From NCBI GenBank assembly GCA_965222005.1, contig OZ244935.1, positions 992,001 through 1,056,000 on the forward strand: a DNA stretch of 64,000 nt, read 5' to 3'. The notes beneath the pieces were generated by a model. It had not been told where the DNA came from. It was given only the letters and a program-made list of their open reading frames with translations, and did not search any database. Numbering within the stretch: position 1 is the first letter of the stretch; every line of letters starts with the position of its first letter. The stretch comes from CBDCTM01 sp965222005. GTDB lineage: Bacteria; Bacteroidota; Bacteroidia; Chitinophagales; Saprospiraceae. A program made the position numbers and the translations under genes. Of this stretch, positions 60,726 through 64,000 are shown piece by piece.

Positions 60726-62003
60726 ATGAAGATCAATCGGAAAAGCCCGCCTGCCATCAAGCCCATTAGCAAACTTGAAGCGCCCTTGCCAGCGGCTCAT
60801 CAGCTCGACAATGGGGTGGCCCTTTATGAAATTCACGGCGGCACACAGGAAGTGATCAAACTGGAAATCGTCTTTGATGCCGGCCGTCCTTTTGAGCACA
60901 AGCCACTTGCTGCCCGCGCCACTGCCCGCCTTCTGAGCGAAGGGACCCGCCACCACAGCGCCCGGCAAATTGCCGAACAACTGGATTTTTATGGCGGCAG
61001 CCTCCAAAATCCCATCAATTTGGATACCAGCAACATCGTACTGTATTGCCTCAGCAAACACCTTGACCAGCTGCTGCCGCTTGTGGCCGAAATGATCTGT
61101 GAGCCCACATTTCCGGCGCAAGAACTACATTCTTTTGTCAAGCGCAACAAGCAGCGCCTGCAAATTGACCTGGCCAAAAACGATGTGCTGGCCTATCGCC
61201 AGATCACCGAGCAGTTTTTTGGCAGCAGCCATCCCTATGGTTACAACAGCGTACCCGCCACCTATGAGGCGCTGACAGAAGAGGACCTTTTTACACATTT
61301 CAAAAGCAATTACCACAATCGGACTTGTCAGCTATTCCTCAGCGGAAAGACGCGCCCGCAGCACATCAAACGCATCAATGAACTGATCGGGCAACAATTG
61401 GCACAGGGAGAGGCCGGAGCGCCACATTTGCCTGCCATTGCCCAAAAGGCACAGCATACGCTGACCGCCCGCCCCGATAGCGTACAAACGGCTATCCGGA
61501 TTGGGCGCCGCCTCTTCAGCCGCCGCCATGAGGATTATCACGGTATGTATGTGCTGAACACCGTGCTCGGCGGCTATTTTGGCTCGCGCCTCATGACCAA
61601 CATTCGCGAGCGCAAGGGCTATACCTACAACATCTTCTCAACGCTGGAGAGCATGCGCTACGATGGCTGTTTTTATGTAGGTACCGAAGTGAGCAACGAA
61701 TTTGTAGCGGACAGCCTTCGCCAAATTTACCATGAGTTGGAGGTGTTGGCGGAAGATTTGATCCCCAGGGCAGAGCTGGAAATGGTGCGCAGCTACCTGC
61801 TGGGCAATCTGCTTACCTTGCTCGACGGGCCCTTCAATGCGGTGGATATTACCAAAGCCATTGCCACGGAAGGGCTTCAGCAAGACCACTTCGAGCGGCT
61901 GGTGGATTGTATCCGGCATATCTCTGCCGAAGAGCTGCGGGAGCTGGCCGGCCGCTACCTGCGGCCCAATGAGATGTGGCAGGTGGTGGTGGGGGCAGCA
62001 TAG
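60726..62003 (+). CDS. M16-type peptidase-like protein, non-catalytic
   Basis: 425 aa with the two-domain M16 layout and the C-terminal signature FGSRLMTNIRERKGYTYNIFS. The zinc motif HxxEH, normally at about residue 60-70, is absent: that position reads LAARATARLLSEGTRHH. It is therefore the regulatory-type subunit, like the non-catalytic half of mitochondrial processing peptidase. Bacteroidota usually encode the active subunit next to it; here no catalytic partner is in the window. Cytoplasmic or periplasmic location is unclear because no signal peptide is seen. Confidence 0.83.
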   Translation: MKINRKSPPAIKPISKLEAPLPAAHQLDNGVALYEIHGGTQEVIKLEIVFDAGRPFEHKPLAARATARLLSEGTRHHSARQIAEQLDFYGGSLQNPINLDTSNIVLYCLSKHLDQLLPLVAEMICEPTFPAQELHSFVKRNKQRLQIDLAKNDVLAYRQITEQFFGSSHPYGYNSVPATYEALTEEDLFTHFKSNYHNRTCQLFLSGKTRPQHIKRINELIGQQLAQGEAGAPHLPAIAQKAQHTLTARPDSVQTAIRIGRRLFSRRHEDYHGMYVLNTVLGGYFGSRLMTNIRERKGYTYNIFSTLESMRYDGCFYVGTEVSNEFVADSLRQIYHELEVLAEDLIPRAELEMVRSYLLGNLLTLLDGPFNAVDITKAIATEGLQQDHFERLVDCIRHISAEELRELAGRYLRPNEMWQVVVGAA

Positions 62004-62020
62004 CGATTTATTTACGCGAG

Positions 62021-62362
62021 TCAATTGCTCGTATAGGCTGGGGCGTTTCCTTTATTTTTTATGAATTTCCCCTGAGCTATGGCGTCAGCTTTTTTGCCTG
62101 AAAAAATACTAACCCAATACATGCCGGCTGCCAAAAAGCTTACACCAATGGTTTCCAGTGTTGATGAAATCCTGGATTGCATTAACACTTTTCCATCTAT
62201 GTTATAAATTTTTACGAGCAGCTTGGGTTGACCACTACTTGCACGATTCAACATATCCGCTGCCGGGTTGGGCCAAAGCTTTATCCACTCTTGAGTTTGT
62301 GGCAAGTCAGAGAGGCCCTCTCCAATGATGGTGTAATTGCTAACGGAACAGATGTTTAACAT
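62021..62362 (-). pseudogene. Fragment of a T9SS sorting domain
   Basis: The frame reads EWIKLWPNPAADML, then LLVKIYNIDGKVLMQS and AAGMYWVSIFSGKKADAIAQ, a complete type A T9SS C-terminal domain of about 80 residues. The upstream cargo is missing; 25 residues precede the domain with no signal peptide. I read it as the 3' remnant of a secreted protein gene. It may still be translated, but without a signal it would not be exported. Confidence 0.7.
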
Positions 62363-62663
62363 TTACGCTTGCCCCGTTCAGCTAGTTCACACCCTCTCGG
62401 GTCAAGCATCAGAAAATATTCATCTTCAGATTCACCTCCCAAAATTCAATTTATTCACTAGCTTTGCGCGTGCAAGCTTCAAAGCCCTGCGCTCGCATAT
62501 ACATCCCTCATTCTATTCTTCAAATAGGGCTAAAGGAAAATAGGGCAATTGTATGCTGTGATTTTTTCCTTTTTCCACTAATTTTGTTTTCTTTTGTGCC
62601 GTGCCGGAAAAGATGGCTAGCCGTAAAATATAGAGAACCGGACCATGTTCAATAATATCGTTA
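62363..62663. other. Gene-free stretch upstream of mreB
   Basis: About 300 bp without a convincing gene. It should hold the mreB promoter; a TAATTTTG hexamer-like site at 62579-62586 fits the Bacteroidota -7 pattern, but the nearest TTG is 27 bp upstream, which is too far for confidence. No repeats were noticed. Confidence 0.35.
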
Positions 62664-63695
62664 ATGAAACTGTTTAGCTTTTTTTCGCAAGAGCTTGCGA
62701 TAGACCTCGGAACTGCCAATACCCTCATCATTCAGGATGACAATATCGTGGTGGACGAACCCTCTATTGTAGCGATTGACCGACGCACCGGCGAAACCAT
62801 CGCTGTGGGTACCAAGGCTATGCAAATGCATGAGAAAACGCATGAAAATATTAAAACTATCCGCCCGTTGAAGGATGGCGTGATCGCCGATTTTCAGGCG
62901 GCGGAAAGCATGATCGAGGGCCTCATCAATATGGCAGGCAACCGGCGGCGCTTTTTCACACACATGAAAATGGTCATTTGCATTCCTTCCGGCATCACAG
63001 AAGTGGAAAAGCGAGCCGTCTTTGACTCTGCCGACCATGTAGATTCTAAAGAAACGTATCTCATCCACGAACCCATGGCCGCTGCGCTCGGTATCGGCCT
63101 GGATGTGGAAGAGCCGGTCGGCAACATGATTATCGACATTGGCGGAGGTACTACGGAGATTGCCGTGATCGCCTTGTCGGGCATCGTTTGCGACCAGTCC
63201 ATCCGCACAGCAGGCGATGAATTTACAGTCGATATTATGAATTACATGAAACGCCAGCATAACATTTTGATCGGAGAGCGCACCGCCGAGCAGATCAAAA
63301 TACAGGTGGGATCGGCCCTCCCAGAGCTGGTCAATCCGCCCGATGACTACGCCGTAAATGGCCGTGACCTGATGACAGGCATCCCTAAACAAATCACCAT
63401 TACCTATCAGGAAATAGCTCATGCCCTCGACAAATCCATCTCCAAAGTAGAAGATGCGGTACTCAAGGCTTTGGAAACCACTCCTCCTGAGCTGGCTTCC
63501 GATATTTACAAAACGGGCCTTTACCTGACGGGGGGCGGAGCCTTGCTGCGCGGGCTGGACAAACGCATCTCGCAAAAAACCAAGCTACCGGTTCATATCG
63601 CCGATGATCCCTTGCGGGCTGTGGTACGAGGTACGGGAATTGCCTTGAAAAACTCAGATAGTTTCTCCTTTTTGATCGATCGCAAAAGTGTATAA
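62664..63695 (+). CDS. mreB: Rod shape-determining protein MreB
   Basis: 343 aa actin homologue. Phosphate-1 motif AIDLGTANTLI at the N-terminus, then MIIDIGGGTTEIAVIAL (phosphate 2) and the adenosine motif YLTGGGALLRGLD. MreB filaments guide lateral cell-wall synthesis. It is followed 109 bp later by mreC. Length and order match the mre cluster. Confidence 0.96.
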   Translation: MKLFSFFSQELAIDLGTANTLIIQDDNIVVDEPSIVAIDRRTGETIAVGTKAMQMHEKTHENIKTIRPLKDGVIADFQAAESMIEGLINMAGNRRRFFTHMKMVICIPSGITEVEKRAVFDSADHVDSKETYLIHEPMAAALGIGLDVEEPVGNMIIDIGGGTTEIAVIALSGIVCDQSIRTAGDEFTVDIMNYMKRQHNILIGERTAEQIKIQVGSALPELVNPPDDYAVNGRDLMTGIPKQITITYQEIAHALDKSISKVEDAVLKALETTPPELASDIYKTGLYLTGGGALLRGLDKRISQKTKLPVHIADDPLRAVVRGTGIALKNSDSFSFLIDRKSV

Positions 63696-63804
63696 GTGAG
63701 CGGACTTGCCCATACAGCCTGTATCCTGCCTGCCCTTTCATATTCTCCATAGGAATCCGGAGAGATTTGTACTTTTGTGTGGATCAGAATAGCTACCAAG
63801 CAGC

Positions 63805-64000
63805 ATGCGCAATTTAATTTTACTCTTTATCAGAAATGGAGGCTTACTGCTTTTCCTGCTTTTGGAAGGGCTTTGCATGTTTTTGGTGGTGCAATTCAAC
63901 AAAAAGCAAAACGACATTTATTTTCGGACAACTGCTGCTTTCACCGGTGCGGTATATAATCAAGTGGACGAGATCACCAAATACTGGAACCTGTCAAGTG
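63805..64000 (+). CDS. mreC: Rod shape-determining protein MreC, 5' part
   Basis: The frame from the ATG at 63805 is open to the window edge (65 residues). It begins MRNLILLFIRNGGLLLFLLLEG with one membrane helix and then NKKQNDIYFRTTAAFTGAVYN, the typical MreC start in Bacteroidota. MreC is a periplasmic scaffold binding MreB and the elongation machinery. The remaining part lies outside the window. Position after mreB supports the call. Confidence 0.85.
   Translation, partial: MRNLILLFIRNGGLLLFLLLEGLCMFLVVQFNKKQNDIYFRTTAAFTGAVYNQVDEITKYWNLSS

Noticed and set aside
62661..63575. 304-aa minus-strand frame over mreB
   Set aside because: Shadow of mreB; no family features or signal.

Overview
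The window looks like a chromosome segment from a Bacteroidota bacterium, most likely of the Saprospiraceae/Lewinella type. Evidence for the phylum: type IX secretion (T9SS) C-terminal sorting domains on several secreted proteins, a GldH gliding lipoprotein, a PorZ-like T9SS protein, a BshA-type bacillithiol glycosyltransferase, many short-signal lipoproteins, and a TTG/TAnnTTTG-type promoter ahead of rplM. A class II HMG-CoA reductase next to a type 2 IPP isomerase points to a mevalonate pathway, which fits Saprospiraceae. No rRNA, tRNA, CRISPR or prophage was seen.

Layout. 1-3.9 kb: end of a DUF4129 gene, DUF4350, MoxR ATPase and DUF58, the usual MoxR operon. 4.2-8.7 kb: a 1233-aa secreted hydrolase/beta-helix protein and a lipoprotein on the minus strand. 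8.7-23.2 kb: the accessory centre of the window. It holds two near-identical 2-kb blocks (operator array, HTH regulator, truncated secreted gene), each followed by four minus-strand DUF6252-like lipoprotein genes, with a 12-repeat NHL propeller protein between the two halves and a frameshifted relic at the far end. 23.3-29.1 kb: esterase, VOC protein, an intact IS element that split a lipoprotein gene, a VWA protein and a flippase-like membrane protein. 29.1-38.7 kb: flavin reductase, TlpA-like thioredoxin, grpE-dnaJ, gldH, a heptaheme cytochrome-TPR protein, an inserted MopRA lipoprotein gene flanked by direct repeats, coaX and an MDR reductase. 38.7-44.4 kb: AMP nucleosidase, ABC permease, inositol monophosphatase, HMG-CoA reductase and IPP isomerase. 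44.6-48.2 kb: rplM-rpsI-rpsB-tsf and pyrH. 48.3-64 kb: a degenerate M48-like lipoprotein, two long-chain acyl-CoA synthetases, a YceI lipoprotein, bshA, porZ-like gene, nadD, a DUF4878-like protein, dnaN, a non-catalytic M16 protein, mreB and the start of mreC.

The most unusual part is 8.7-23.2 kb. Eight lipoprotein paralogues share an invariant stretch after the signal peptide and a shared C-terminus but differ strongly in between. Two distant members (19277 and 22031) carry nearly the same variable segment on different N-termini, which suggests cassette exchange. Five of the eight carry an exactly 312-bp (104-codon) structured repeat inserted in frame inside the signal-peptide codons; only three keep a normal lipoprotein signal. 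Each half is headed by an HTH regulator whose upstream region holds four 18-19 bp TTTCCGG/CCGGAA dyads with start spacings of 31, 40 and 31 bp. I read this as a regulated, recombining family of surface lipoproteins, possibly with expressed and silent members; that functional reading is inference.
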